NCBI GenBank assembly: GCA_021399445.1
Contig: JAJTUQ010000006.1
Coordinates: forward strand, 620,001-684,000
Length of the DNA stretch: 64,000 bases
Direction of reading: 5' to 3'
From: Xylogone sp. PMI_703
Taxonomy: Eukaryota; Ascomycota; Leotiomycetes
Below are positions 1 through 12,163 of this stretch, in pieces. The stretch's first letter is position 1; every line of letters begins with the position of its first letter. Both the position numbers and the translations under genes were made by a program. Under the pieces are notes generated by a model. The model was given only the letters and a program-made list of their open reading frames with translations, was not told the DNA's origin and searched no databases.

Positions 1-2038
1 ACCAATTGAGAGTCCCAAAACTCGATCACAACCTGGAGACGTGAAAGGGACCATAACGTCGCTAAGTGGATTTGGCTCTGAAAGCTGCATGGAGGTGACC
101 TTTAGGAGAGGCGCGGTCAGGCGAAGGTACCCATCTTTCACGCCGCCATAGGGGTTAGATGGGTCTGTGGTTAATTTGTGATCTACATAGGTAGCCAATG
201 CCTCGTAATCCGCAATACGAGCCTTCCATGAGCATCGCTGAATAAGGTTATACACGGTGAACTGCACCTTCCCTTCCACAGATATCCAGGACCATGAAGG
301 GCCACGGTACTTATCAGGTCTCTCAAGTGAATCCGTGTCCGACTCAGCTCTACTCCAGAGCAGACCTTCAATCATTCCTTTACGCCAGATACCTGCCCAA
401 TATTCATCCCCCGACGAGCTTGCAACTGCCGAAGCTAGACCTGCCAGGGCAGGTAGTCGGTCAGAACCTTGAGTTATGGCGCACGACGTGTATTTCTCAA
501 CCATCTTATACCATGCACGATAATTGACCCGGTCGTCCCCATCGGGCCTCGGCTCGAAGATAGTGGGCTGGATTGAGGCTGTGGCCTTCAATTCTTGGAG
601 ATAATCCTCTCCGCGGTCGACAAAGTCTCCATTTTGAGCAGTGAGCAATTCAGCACACTCCCAGAATACTTGTGTAGTGCCATAGAGAACCATTCGGCGT
701 GCTAGATATCGCTCTTGTAAGCACCAAGCTCTCTGCGCGAGGGGCTCGGATCCTAGTGGATCCACGCTAGTGTTGCCTTCACTCATCATAGCAGCCCATC
801 GCCTTGGCTTTGGGAGTAGCGGCTGCAGTCCGAGATATGCGCTGGTACCATCGGAGAGGGTTTGGTTGAACTTGACCATATCTGGTTCAGGTCTCTTCTG
901 TAGAAACCCATCGTAATCTGCGAAAGAGTTCGCGGCGCCTACCACCAAATAAGCATTCAAATACACGTCAGCCATTCTACCCGATTCTCGTAGCCAGTCT
1001 TCTTTGTCATCTTGGATTATACATAGCGAGTCTATCCAGAGATATGAAAGGCCCAATTTCCTCGTAATAAGGATAGCATCTTGAGCAGTCTGCGGTAATG
1101 CCTTAACTGGAACTCCTCGTAGCTTTTCCGGTAAGCTTTCAATCGTAGTCTGGCTCGCTTTTCTAACTTTCCAATAGGCTTCAAGAGCCGAAGATGATCT
1201 TGAGAGACCTAGTGATGAATCACCTTCTTTCATTAGCTTCTTCATAGTCTGCTCTACACCCCAGCAGTGGCTGAGTGCTACATATGGAGCACTCTTTTCG
1301 GGCAGCGCTGACGATTCTCGGAGATAGACCATCCCAGAATCCATATCTCCCACTTCAAGGATCCGAGTCGGCATTTGAGCAATGCTGTCATCCTTTGGGC
1401 AGTTTTCATGGTTTTTGGTACAGTTTTCAAGCCATGTTTGGATCTGCGCGAAGGTCGGATCTGAAGCCGGATCTACGTCGACCTCTCTGCACAGAATAGC
1501 CTGAGCATCAGTTGTTGCTATTAAGCTGATATCAGCCATAGAAACGCGCAACAAGTGTGGGTATGAGCATACGGTTACTTGCAACAATGCTAAACATTGC
1601 CATCACATCTCCAGGGTCCCAGGACGAATAGTATGGAGGGTCAGGTTTCAGGATTATTTTGAGGAACGCACGGGTATTCTGGCTTTTGATCCCTTCCGAA
1701 TCATACGATAATTCCACTGTAAATTGATATTGTGCAAATTTGGGTGTTTTGAGAAGGCCGCCAGCATACTCGCTCTGGTTTTCTTCAGACATGTCACCGG
1801 ACCTCACAAGCTCATCAACGCCAGCCTGCAGGTCATCCTCGAGAGCGCGAAGTACTAGCCTACAAAGATGGCAGTGGCTTGAGGAAGACGTAAGGTCTTC
1901 AAGGTTGGAATGCCAATCATTCTCAGATTCGTTGCTTAGCTCGCGCGACTTGTCTTCTGACCAAAGCTCGTAAGTTTCCTCTAATAGGTCATGGAGGTCG
2001 AGACCCTTGCATTTAGAGCAAAGTTCATTTGAACTCAT
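1..2038 (-). CDS. HET-domain protein, N-terminal part (runs off window)
   Basis: A heterokaryon-incompatibility (HET, PF06985) protein. The first exon begins at ATG 2038 with a Cys-rich start (CSKC, then CHLCR) typical of HET proteins. A 61-nt intron at about 1518-1578 (GTAACC...TTAATAG) is needed to keep frame into the HET core. The core shows YVALSHCWG, LWIDSLCIIQDDKEDW and RAWCLQERYLARR, then WAGIWR and PSWSWISVEG. The C-terminus lies beyond position 1. HET proteins trigger cell death or growth arrest after non-self recognition; which partner this one answers to cannot be read here. No lesion was seen in the visible part apart from the intron needed at about 1.55 kb, which could alternatively be a frameshift. 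Confidence 0.85.
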
Positions 2039-2765
2039 TCTTCCCTAGTTTAAGTAAAATGGACTGGTAGCTTGAAGTGATTATGAAAGTTTCGAGAATA
2101 AAGTGCAATATGCCACCCTTATAAGGTAAAAACCCCCACAAATACATTTACAGCTCTGGACGCCATGATTACTTTCTTTAAACGCGCATGCCCAACCCCT
2201 AACCTTTAACAGCTAGTGTATGTCAGACGAATTTCCCCGTTATGATCCAATGGCTTGAAGTTATGCAGCTCTGTGTTTCGGCTTTTTCAGCTTACAGGGA
2301 TAGAAGTAAAATGCGTCGAGACCCCATCAGCAACACGCCCTAGGACCCGCAGAAAATGCCATTAATATGTGTTTTCTAATCATAAAATACACCCACTAAT
2401 TTATGCTTAAGCCCTTAAAAGCTTCGATATTGCAATGCTACCATAGATGCCAGGCTGGATAGACCTCACAATCTTTACACCCTTACGGAGCTCCCGTGCT
2501 CTACCGTACATGATTAGCTGTACCATCTGATAGCAGCTCCACAATACCAGAAGTTTGTATATTTACACAATCTTAAACATCACTACTCTATATATTGCAA
2601 TCTAACACATGATAGATCTATAATAGAATTACTGAATGAAATTCGTAAATCTGTGTGTGCGGCGGATATGCAAAAGTGATAACAGAAAGGCAATTTCTCC
2701 CCGACCGGTCGACCATAAAAAGATTCATCTCTATGTACAGGTTGTTTTGGCTCCACAGTATGGTT
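2039..2765. other. Intergenic, no gene seen
   Basis: Upstream region of the HET gene and downstream region of the dehydrogenase. Only short unsupported ORFs; no repeat or RNA gene recognised. Confidence 0.6.
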
Positions 2766-3712
2766 TTATTTCAATTTCGCAAACCCATCTTCCCAACCTC
2801 CCAAACCTCCCAGTGTAAGCCGCAGCAGACTCAAGTTGGCAACAATTTTCTCTCTTACTTTCACCAGATCCTCAACATCCCAGTTAGCCCAGATAAATCA
2901 ACCCTTCAAGAAATCTGAGTCTGGCCCCGCCAGCCATACCCTCAAGTTAGCAGACATCTCAGGTGAATCCATCGCCGTCATAGACCTATTTTCAGCTTTA
3001 TCATTAATCTCACTCTGTACAACCCCAGGGCTTATATTAAAGGCCTTAATAATTGGGTTCTCCGCCTGGATAAATTCCAGTATAGAAGCTGCAGCTAACT
3101 TCGAAACCCCATATGCACTCGGCAGACTAACTACTGGACCGAGGTGAGCCGCGCCAGTATTCACACCAATAAACACGGGTGTGCTTTTTGGACTTTGTTG
3201 TTGATTCAAAAAGGACTTTGCTAAGAGGTATGTGCCCAGTACGTTCGTCTCAAAGCTTCTCCACCACTCAGATGTATTTGATGTAGCTAGTGGACCTGGT
3301 GTTGATAAGTAACCAGCATTTGCGATGAGGATATCAACCGGGCCAATCTTATTAATCTCGTTGAATAAAAAAGAGATCTGGTCTTCTTGAATGATATCGA
3401 TTGATATTGGATGAAATTTCGTTTGAGAGTATTGGGAAGAAAGCTGTTATTGTCTCAATGTATATACAATCAATGGGAAATGACAAACCGTACTTTATTC
3501 GCTACACCCTCCAAAAGGTGAAGGCGGCGCCCAACAAGAAATACATGGGCCGCTTGTGCTTTTGCAGATGCCTCAACAGTTGCAGCTCCAATAGCTGTCC
3601 CCCCACCTGTAACTAACACTATCTTTCCTGCTGCTGAAAGATGCTTCTGAGTCGGGTCTGTGATCGGCATAGCGTTGTGATGATATTTTGTTGTCGGGTT
3701 AGGAATTTCCAT
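2766..3712 (-). pseudogene. Short-chain dehydrogenase/reductase with in-frame TGA near the C-terminus
   Basis: Classical SDR (Rossmann fold, NAD(P)-dependent oxidoreductase). The first ATG is at 3712. Motifs in order: VTGGGTAIG (cofactor loop), VGRR, ILIANAG (strand beta-4), and SAYGVSKLA, the YxxxK catalytic pair. The residue usually Ser before the Tyr is not clear (VNTGAAH). A 50-nt phase-0 intron at 3444-3493 (GTACGG...AACAG) joins the exons cleanly. TGA at 2898-2900 stops the frame after 254 residues. The same frame then continues for 43 codons (F-I-W-A-N-W-D-V-E-D-L..., a C-terminal motif usual in fungal SDRs as G-R-F-x-W-A-N-W-D-V) to a TAA at 2766-2768. TGA therefore sits where an Arg is normal, as CGA to TGA would give. 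The truncated protein could still fold, but the gene is probably damaged. Confidence 0.8.
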
Positions 3713-4427
3713 TTTCAAGGTAAAAATGTTGCTCAGACTTAGGTGTTGATTTATATCTATTCACAGACAGTAAAACGGGTATATTTAGACTTGATCGCAC
3801 AAAAACTCTTAAGGGTGTATTGTCCCCCAGGTTCATGGCTGCTATATATACGCTATCATAAATCACCAATACAAACAGATTTGTAAGCTCTGTGATTATA
3901 AACATTATCAATTGCTGCGGACTTAAATTTTAGAAAATCAAGTATCTTGAAAAGGTATTCAAGACGCGCCATCCTTTGGATCATTTCATGTAACCCTTCA
4001 GGGGAAAGTTAAGTCCCGGATCCGGACTGACCCGACAGCACCAGACAGCACCAGACACCGACATCCACCATGAAATTGAATAAAATTGGGTATCAAGCAA
4101 GATCGGCAACAAAAAAATCGATTTATAACTTGTATTCGAATAGTAAGGTGACCGACAATTAGTTAATAAGCCGTTTAGTCTCTGGGAATATGCTCCGGTA
4201 CGGTTGTACGGAATTTCCGTTTGCCCGTTCAACTGCCTACTGTAATAGATACGCATGAGAAGATTATAAATGCGTTCTTGCCAACAAGTTTCCAAATCTA
4301 TAGCTAGGCAAATTTAATCTAAATGTTCCGGTACGTCTATAATTCTCTAGGTATATATATTCAACCTCCATTTATAATCTCATTTCTGACAAGTCTTTAA
4401 GTGCTCCTACGTAGTTTCAATAGAAGA
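3713..4427. other. Intergenic, no gene seen
   Basis: Between two divergent genes (dehydrogenase - and NTF2-like +). No convincing ORF or repeat. Confidence 0.55.
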
Positions 4428-4892
4428 ATGTCATATGTTACTGAATCCACTACTTGGCCTGGCCAGCCAATTCCGAAGGAGTATAAGTCCTTGCTTCAAA
4501 GACTTTACTCCATCTCCGATACCAAAGATGAGAGTATTGGGCGTCGTCTTGCGACGGAAGTATTCACACCTGATGGCGAGATTCAAATAGGAGCTCGTAA
4601 AATTAAAGGCTCGGATGGTTCGTAAAGATTTCAATCGCTGTCTTCTAATACTAATTGAAGAGTTCCAGAAATCATTGCATCTCAAAAACTTGAAGTTTCG
4701 TGGGAGGGAGTTGAGACCAAACAGCATAAACTTTTAACGGTGGAGATCATCAATGGAAAAGATAATGAATTATATGTAACTGGCAGGCGGAGATCGAGAC
4801 GAAGCAATGGACAAGAAACAGAAAAGACATTCACTAGCTATATCATTATTGAAAACACAGACATGGGTCCGAGGATATCTGTCTGCAAGTGA
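4428..4892 (+). CDS. Small NTF2/SnoaL-like hypothetical protein
   Basis: Two exons, 141 aa. ATG at 4428, 39-nt intron at 4622-4660 (GTAAAG...TTGAAG, with CTAAT branch-like sites), stop TGA at 4890-4892. The order of elements (an N-terminal helix YKSLLQRLYSI, then R-L-A-T-E-V-F-T-P-D-G, then alternating strands ending in YIIIENTD) suggests a single-domain alpha+beta cone of the NTF2/SnoaL type, common in fungal secondary metabolism and stress genes. This is a fold guess from pattern only; no catalytic residues are recognised. The intron is short but gives one uninterrupted frame. Confidence 0.55.
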
Positions 4893-5626
4893 TAGATTGG
4901 AAAACTGTGATGGCTCGTTGTCTTGAACTTAGATATTAGGCAGCCGTTACATAGCAGAATAGCGATATAGTCTTACATGTCGATTTTTCACGTTTCCTGT
5001 ATATTAACGAGATAATTTGCGACAAATTTGACCCTATCGAGGTCTATTCCCGGCTTTGGGTCGAGCTGCTCTGACCCAGGTTGAGCCCTGAGCTGTTAGC
5101 ATAGCAATAGGTTAGCTAGCATTTACTCACCAGCCGGGTGTCATGAATCGGTGCTTATGTAATAGCCACTAAGCAGAGATTTAAGGGCACACAGTGTAGT
5201 ACAGCCTTCCCCCTAAATGTACGTCTGGCTCGCCCCACAAGTGAAGCTGTTGATGCCTCACTTCGGGAGCATAGGCCAACGGACTCTGACCAATAAACGT
5301 CACAGCTTGGTGGCAGAATTTCCATAGAATTTGATAGAAAATACCTAAAGATATGACTCCATATAAGGAAAGCGGTATCTCGAGATAGGAAGCAAAGCCA
5401 GGCATTAACATTACCATCAGTGAGGCGAGCTAGACATACATTTAGGGGGGAGGTATCATCAGTCTAGTTTAGGACTAGCCTATCATTAGCGAGACGCCCA
5501 CACGGACAACCTGGAAAAAGAGGATTCTTTGAGAAATCCACGAACAGCCTCAGATCTCAGATCGGCAGTACATCTATCTCTTCAAACCTTCCTGATTTCT
5601 ATCTCCAATACTACATACTAATCACT
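4893..5626. other. Intergenic, holds a MITE-like inverted repeat
   Basis: No gene seen. The inverted-repeat element at 5202-5453 is listed separately. Sequence just upstream of 5627 is the leader of the eL30 gene. Confidence 0.6.
5202..5453. repeat. MITE-like element with CCCCCTAAATG inverted ends
   Basis: The left arm from 5209 and the right arm read inward from 5449 match over 30 positions with three differences, all transitions. The arms start CCCCCTAAATGT. Including outer bases, the element would lie between TA dinucleotides (5200-5201 and 5454-5455), as for Tc1/mariner-derived MITEs. It has no coding capacity. A related element is at 46742-46876. Confidence 0.6.
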
Positions 5627-6259
5627 ATGGCTCCTCGCAAAGAGAAGAAATCCCACGACTCGATCAACGCCAGGCTTGCTTTGGTGCTGAAGTCCGGAAA
5701 GGGTACGTTTCCCCGAATATGCCTTACTCAAGCAGTTACTAATGTTGAGAAGTTTCGTTGGGATACAGCTCCTCCATGAAGGCGCTTCGTATGGGCAAGG
5801 CCAACTTGTTATAATTGCTGCCAACGCCCCGCCTCTTCGTAAATCGGAGCTTGAGTGTAAGTTTTATCCCTCCTTCGTAAAAACCATATGTTAACAAACC
5901 CACAGACTACGCTATGCTCTCCAAGAGCCCCGTTCATCATTTCAATGGCAATAACGTACGTCGCAGCCCCGTATTTTCTTTTCAAGATCCTCTTTATCTG
6001 TGAGGACGCTTTTGCGTATCAGGATGGGATCAAATTTCCTAGATACAATCGCGTTATATTCTATCAAATTATATAGGCCAAATACCAATATGATCTTTGG
6101 CGCCCAGCGATGAGCTTGTCTAGACAAGTCTCGGAGGGCAAATAGCTAACGCTGCCCCAGATTGAACTCGGTACAGCATGCGGTAAACTCTATCGTTGCT
6201 CGACCATGGTGATTCTTGACGCCGGCGACTCCGATATTCTAAGTCAAGTTGATGTTTGA
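5627..6259 (+). pseudogene. rpl30: 60S ribosomal protein eL30 gene with a one-base frameshift
   Basis: Large-subunit ribosomal protein eL30, readily recognised: MAPRKEKKSHDSINARLAL, then [66 protein letters not shown]. Four exons: 5627-5702, 5753-5856, 5906-5955 and 6161-6259, with introns 5703-5752, 5857-5905 and 5956-6160. Exon 2 is 104 nt, whereas the protein requires 105. After G-K-A-N-L at about 5813-5818 one base is missing (reads CTTGTTATA where CTTGGTTATA would restore L-V-I-I-A), so the frame meets TAA at once. All splice sites are sound, so this is not a retrocopy. eL30 is normally essential, so either this is a second, decayed copy or the missing base is a sequence error. Confidence 0.85.
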
Positions 6260-6808
6260 GAAGGACTTAGATATATACTCCATACCATACGCCAATTATT
6301 CCACTGGTCAATGGTATGGAACATATACATTTACCTTCCACAGGATATTGCATATAGGGAATCAGGCGAGCACTGGGACAAACCCCAAAAAGTCGGGTGT
6401 TGGGTGCAATAGTCAATCAAGACTACCTGACTCATCATGTACAAGTAACCAACATTAAATCTTTAAGTAGATGCAATAAACGGATATGCCCGTTTGGGCT
6501 TTCTAACTACTTTTTATTATCTTTCAAAGTGTGCTAAACATATTTCGCCAAAATTACACCCTCATTCTCAGTTTCAATTCAAGGATCTAAAGTTAGCAAG
6601 CTGTGGTCCAGTAGCTCGACTGTACAACAGTTCTCTGCTCTCTTATAGATTATATTGTCCGGTATCACTGATCAATATTTTGACTGCACACGGAGGAACG
6701 GAAACTATCTATAATGATCTATCTATTGGAGTGCAGCACGCTATCTAAATATGGAGCCTAGGTCCTTGTCAAATGCCTTCAAATTCCACTCTTGTCGTCA
6801 GAGCTTCT
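6260..6808. other. Intergenic, no gene seen
   Basis: Between the 3' ends of two convergent genes. Nothing recognised. Confidence 0.6.
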
Positions 6809-9101
6809 CTAAGACTGATAAGTAACACTATAGACGCTGAACAGAGCCGGTTTACTTGTGATAACAATACTACCCGTTGTATCAATGCTCAGATATTTAC
6901 CGTTCTCCTTCTGCAATGAATAACTCGCCCCATTAGCCGTATAGGCAATCGTATACGTTTCAGCGCCAGATCTCGACTTGGCCAAGGAGGTATGGCTAGC
7001 AAGATACCTCCCATCCACGGCACTGGTAATCACAAAAGTACCAGAGCCTTCTCCTCCACCAGTTGCGGTGCCTCCAGTTGCATGAACGACCCAGCGTTGG
7101 TTAATACTCTCATGCTTAGCGGTGGCTTTTGAGCCTGTGATATCGCTCGCACCACTGAGCGCAGTAAGTGCGTAACCATTCATCTCAAAGACTAGGTATC
7201 GTCCTTCGGTCAAGTAACCACGCACAGACTTGAAACCCTCTTCACTGAGGGTGGATGGGTCAAGGTTTGCATTTTCTGGGCCGTATGGCGGAGGCGGCTT
7301 TGGAGGAGGAGTGCCAAAGATCCCTTGGCATACATCTGCTGCATCCCAATTACCATCTGCATCCTCAGATGGGACCGTGGCTGTCGGTATGACAGGGATT
7401 GAGTAGTCCGGCTGTAGTAAAGAATTAGAAATCATGTACGCATAAATCTAGTTAAAAAGCAATACGCTTACATTATCAAAGTCAAAAGCATTCACGAGGT
7501 TTGACATATGAGCACGTCTCCAGGAAGGCATTTGATCTGTTACTACACCTTGATATCCCAGAGCTTCAAGCCATGTTTCAACGAACATGATCTGTGAGTT
7601 GTGATCGGCGTGCTCAGTGAATACGTGACCTCCTCGGGTCCAAGGAGAGATAATAGTGAATGGGACACGGAATCCTAGAGAGGTTAGGTGGGATTTTGAT
7701 AGAGACGAAATGATGGCTTACCTGGTCCAGTATAGACATTTCCAATATGCCCAAACACATCGTTTTCTACATTCATCCACTCTCCTGGGGCATTTTCTGG
7801 GGAGTGGAAAGGAGTCACATGGTCACCCCATCCTCCAGTCTCTAGATTTTCAATACATCAACATTTAAGGTCACGAAATTTTGAATATCACTTACCATCA
7901 TATGAAATCATAAGAACAGTTTCATTATAAGCAGCTCCGTTAACCACAGCATTGATTACCTGCTGCTGTAACCAACCACCATCCTGCGGCGTGTATGGAA
8001 CATGCTCACTGAGCTCAGCTGGTCCTACAATCCAGCTTACCAAAGGCAAGGTCCCGGCTTCAGCATCAGCGTAGAACTTATCCAGCCCTGGATAGGAGTT
8101 GCCATAAATAGTGAGAGGGTCGTCTGGGCCAGCGTTCTGGTACTGTACGAATGACGAGAGAGCATCATCGCCGTAGTTGTCTACATCTTGATAGACCATC
8201 CATGACACACCAGCGTCTTGGTGAAATTCCGGGACTGTTTTCCAATTAAAGGGAAAGCAAGCAAAGCCATATCCTTCGTTTGGCTTAAGTGGGTCCCACA
8301 GTGTAAAATTGTCTGGGAATTCCACAGCCTCGCAGCCTATACTATCAGATCAGACACGAGATCGGAGAAAATTATTAAGATTTACTTACCAGGAGTGCCA
8401 TTATTGTCAAGCACGGCGCCGCCTTGTAAAGGTTCCTGCGGCCCTCCAGGTGTATTGATGCTTCCGGTCATCCACATCACGCGATTGGGTTCAGTAGCCG
8501 CAATAACGCCTTCTTGATACATATCGGCCACAGTCCATGCTTCTTGAATAGCAAATTGAACGGGGATATCTTCGCGTCGGAAATGACCCCAACTCTGTGG
8601 CGTATTATTGACAGCCCACATGTTGTTTAAATCGTAATTCAGCGCGGCATGGTTGTCCTGAAAGCTATTTTGCCCTGCTCCGGTACATGTATTGGAGTAA
8701 TTCCATGTTCCACCGAGGTAGTTGAGGTACCAAGGCATAAGCGTTGTCGTGAGATTTGATAACTCCGGAGTAACAATTCTTCAACTCACAGTATCAACAA
8801 ATTAATCTATTGATAAAAGATTTGCGAATTGCGCAATGAATGTAGTATGGACTTACTGCTGAAAGCAGGTTCTACCGTCAGGATTCACTTGGACATTGGG
8901 ATCAGAAAAGCCTCTAACACCCGCCATTGTCCCATAGTACTAAGGTATGTTAGATAATGTCATGGTTTGCCATTTTAAGTTACTCGCATGGTCAAAAGCC
9001 CTATTCTCTTGCATGAAGAGAACGACATGTTTGATATCTGTCAAGCCCCCGGCGGAGGTTATAGTAGCGAGCCCAAGAATTGACACAGAAAGAAGCATCA
9101 T
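6809..9101 (-). CDS. Secreted phosphoesterase / phospholipase C family protein
   Basis: Phosphoesterase family PF04185 (bacterial PlcN/AcpA-like and fungal PLC-type enzymes), which hydrolyses phosphodiesters such as phospholipid head groups. 650 aa in seven exons. It starts at ATGATG (9101), followed by a hydrophobic signal peptide (LLSVSILGLATITSAGG). Family motifs: HVVLFMQENRAFDHYYGTM at the N-terminus, RREDIPVQFAIQEAWTVAD, VSWIVGP, MISYDETGGWGDHVTPF, and RVPFTIISPWTRGGHVF. The C-terminus after a proline-rich linker (PPPKPPPPYGP) carries about 150 residues resembling a beta-rich carbohydrate/lipid-binding module. Introns: 8940-8987, 8779-8856, 8337-8389, 7842-7895, 7675-7721 and 7412-7471. 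The first uses a GC donor (GCGAGT...TTAG), required to join F-D-H to Y-Y-G. It is divergent from the multicopper oxidase. Confidence 0.9.
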
Positions 9102-9974
9102 GGCTTCTAATATTGCCGATCAAGTGTCTGCAAGTGGAAAGCAGCTCAAGATGATCGTCGAAGTAGTGAAGTAGTATTTCATCGTTATTATACTCTTTGG
9201 TTGATAATTCCCTTTGGGTCTGTCTGTGCCGTACAGAGAGCACATGTAGGTACGCACCCCTAAAAAAAAGACCGAAGCTTCCAGGACGGAAAACTAACTG
9301 GCTCATTTTCCAGAATCCAGACTGGTTAAACGCCCTGTCCTACAATGCAAAGGTGGGGGGGATATTAAATGCATAGTTGCGCCTTCGAAGCGAAACCAAT
9401 TATATCTACGTTATTCACAACGGTATACCAGGGTACGCCAGTCCTTAAATTTGCCTCCTTCTTGATATGGAATCGATCATGATGCCGGACATGGGTTTCC
9501 AACAACCGCGGATGAGTAAGACGTTCATCCTGGACCAGAAACAGAGACATGCGGCGGTCTTCTGATGTTCTTGCGGCCACGGTCCGGATCTTCGATTATA
9601 GTTGCCTTGGTTAATCCCTGGAGTTACTGTAACGCTGTTGTGATAAGGCATGTCCACGCCCCTGAATTGGTAGCATAATTGGCTCGTGAAATTGATCATG
9701 CAGGTGATTCTTTCTATCCGAGCTCAAGCTTGAAAAAGAAGCGATCAACGGTAGAACAAAGCTTCCCTCGAATAGGTTTGGTTTCTAACGCACCGAAATT
9801 CATATCGCCAAAGTTCAACCACGTGTGAAAGATTTACCTTGCACTGGTATCTAAATACCTCTTTGGACTACCATTTCTCTAGCTTGCTGTAATGAGAATT
9901 TCTAAAGAGTCTTCCATTATCAGGTGACTTTGATCTAATGAGGTTGCAAAGCCATCTATTCTACCGAGTTGACG
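9102..9974. other. Shared divergent promoter region
   Basis: An 873-bp interval between the starts of the phospholipase C-like gene (-) and the multicopper oxidase (+). No gene seen. It contains one CACGTG E-box (listed separately). Confidence 0.5.
9820..9825. promoter_or_regulatory. CACGTG E-box between divergent genes
   Basis: Palindromic CACGTG, the core bound by bHLH factors such as Pho4/NUC-1 in fungal phosphate regulation. The neighbouring phosphoesterase would fit phosphate control, but a single hexamer occurs by chance often enough that this is only a hint. Confidence 0.2.
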
Positions 9975-12163
9975 ATGGGCCGGAGGCTACCGGTTCGCAT
10001 ATTGAATACCATTCTTATCATATTCTTTAGCTCCTTATTATTTTATTATAAGACTTACTTCTTAGAGCCGATCAAATCTCAGCTCGGTCACCTCAACGAC
10101 TCTAATGAGAGCCCGGATTTGGCAATCAGATTACATCCAGAAGCACACCATACACGAGCTCCAAAGGTTATCACTCATCAATGGAATATCACCCGGGATT
10201 TTAGATATCCTGATCGAGTTCGCAAACTTGTTTATCTTATAAACGGTATGAGATACAATGTTCTAAAATGATTGGTAGTCTCACTTTGTCCAGATGCTTT
10301 TCCCGGGCCCACCTTGGAAGCACGTCCTGGCGATACTATCGTAATAGAAGTACGAAACCTGCTGGAGAGCGAGGGAGTAGCATTTCATTTTCATGGCTTA
10401 CACATGAGAGGTAAGTAGACTCTTAGCCCCTGAGAAAGACAAAAAGCTGAATATCATTAAGGGGCAAATGAGATGGATGGCGTAGTTGGAGTGACCCAGA
10501 ATGCTATACCTGCAGGGTCTAGTTTTACGTATGAGTTCCGAATTGACGATACCCAAACAGGTACCTTCTGGTGAGCAATAGTTATATCCATTCCAGAGTA
10601 CATGCTGACCACCGGGTAAAGGTATCATTCCCACTCAGCTCTTCAACGTACAGATGGACTATATGGTGCCTTAGTAATCCATGAACCCATTCAAAAGGGT
10701 TTCAGCAAATCCTCAAAGCATCAGTATGAAGACGACACTCTTTTGATGGTGGGAGACTGGTATCATTCTCCTGCAACGAAAGTCTTGGAAGGCTACGATA
10801 ACCATGATAGCTGGGGCCGCGAGGTAAATATTTTTCAATAATTGAATATTTTGTAGTTATGCTGATCTGATGTGGCCTCCAGCCAGTCCCTGATTCTATT
10901 GTAATCAATGGCAGAGGTGCTTATAACTGCTCAATGGCCGTTCTGTCTCGACCCCTCGAATGTATGACATTTCCAGGTCCAGAACTATTACAAAGGAAGA
11001 AAAAATCTCGGGTTCGAGTGATCAATACTGGGCAAGTAAAAGGGCTCTTATCAGAACTTGATTTTAAACCAGACGTTAACAATTTCCTAGATCACTAGCT
11101 GGGATTATTCTGTCAATGCCCCACAAACAAATGAGTCTTTTTCAAGTAGATGGTGGAGGTGAAGTCAAGCCTTCTCCATATTCTTCGTCAATAGGAATCC
11201 TGTATCCTGGAGAAAGAGTAGATATCCTGCTCGACTGGGATGTTGGGCCCTATGATACCGAATCATTTTTAAGCATAACTCTAGATAAAGAGTGAGTTGA
11301 CCATGTAGCGATAGAGTCAACAGCTAAACTTTTGACAAAGGAACTTTGCAATAGGCAATAAAGCGCTAGCATCGACCCACAAATTCCCAATCACCTCTCG
11401 CCCCCCAAGCCTCCGAATTATCAAAAGGGGCCACTCATTCAGACCAACTCCATTTCAAGGCGGCGAAGGACATTTCCATCTATCCACTGCCTCTGCTCCA
11501 GCTCTTACTCCTAAGTCTATGCCAGCAGCAGCAGACCAAATAATCCTCGTCTACACCAAAATGGAAGTCCTCGCACGACTAGGTAACGTCCCAAGAGGAT
11601 TTATCAATCGAACAACCTGGGCCCCTCAGGCTTCCCCTGCAAAACCTTTGCTGGAACTTGATAGAAGCGAGTGGGATAGGAATCAACTGGTCCCCTGGGT
11701 TGGATTAGAGGATGGCCTGACGGGGAAGTGGGTTGATATCATTGTGAATAATCTTGACGAAAAGGGACATCCATTTCATCTGGTATGAATCATCTTCCTT
11801 AAGCTGCTGCAATAGCAACCTCTTCAAGGCCATTATTTATGAAAATTTAATCAATTAAACTAACGAATTGACTAGCACGGCTATGATTTCTATATTCTCT
11901 CCTCTTATCAACCACAGACTCGCGGGTGGCATGTATATAATCCATTCGACTCTTCCACTGCACCAAAAGGCGGATCATACAACCTCATGAACCCGGTAAG
12001 GAAAGACACGGTGTATATTCCAGCGCAGGGGTATGTTGTATTGAGAATTTTCGCCGATAATCCTGGCATTTGGTTTTTCCACTGTCACATCATGTGGCAT
12101 CATGCGACGGGAATGGCTATGGCTTTGGAAGTTGGATCTGAGTCCGGAAGACGGATGGGATAA
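9975..12163 (+). CDS. Multicopper oxidase (laccase/ferroxidase-like) with N-terminal membrane anchor
   Basis: 592 aa in eight exons. A single hydrophobic segment at residues about 10-25 (ILNTILIIFFSSLLFYY) suggests a type II membrane protein or uncleaved signal. All four copper-ligand motifs are present: HFHGLH, YHSHS, HPFHLHGYDF, and HCHIMWHHATGM with Met in the axial type-1 position. Introns: 10246-10293, 10411-10461, 10571-10621, 10824-10882, 11032-11090, 11292-11340 and 11783-11875. The fifth uses a GC donor (GCAAGT...CCTAG), needed to read I-N-T-G-S-L-A-G. The family oxidises phenols, metals or pigment precursors while reducing O2 to water. Substrate cannot be read, and no acidic ferroxidase residues were assigned. 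The frame is intact. Confidence 0.92.

Noticed and set aside
4401..4427. Upstream extension of the NTF2-like gene
   Set aside because: It would need a GTG start; ATG at 4428 is the first valid start.
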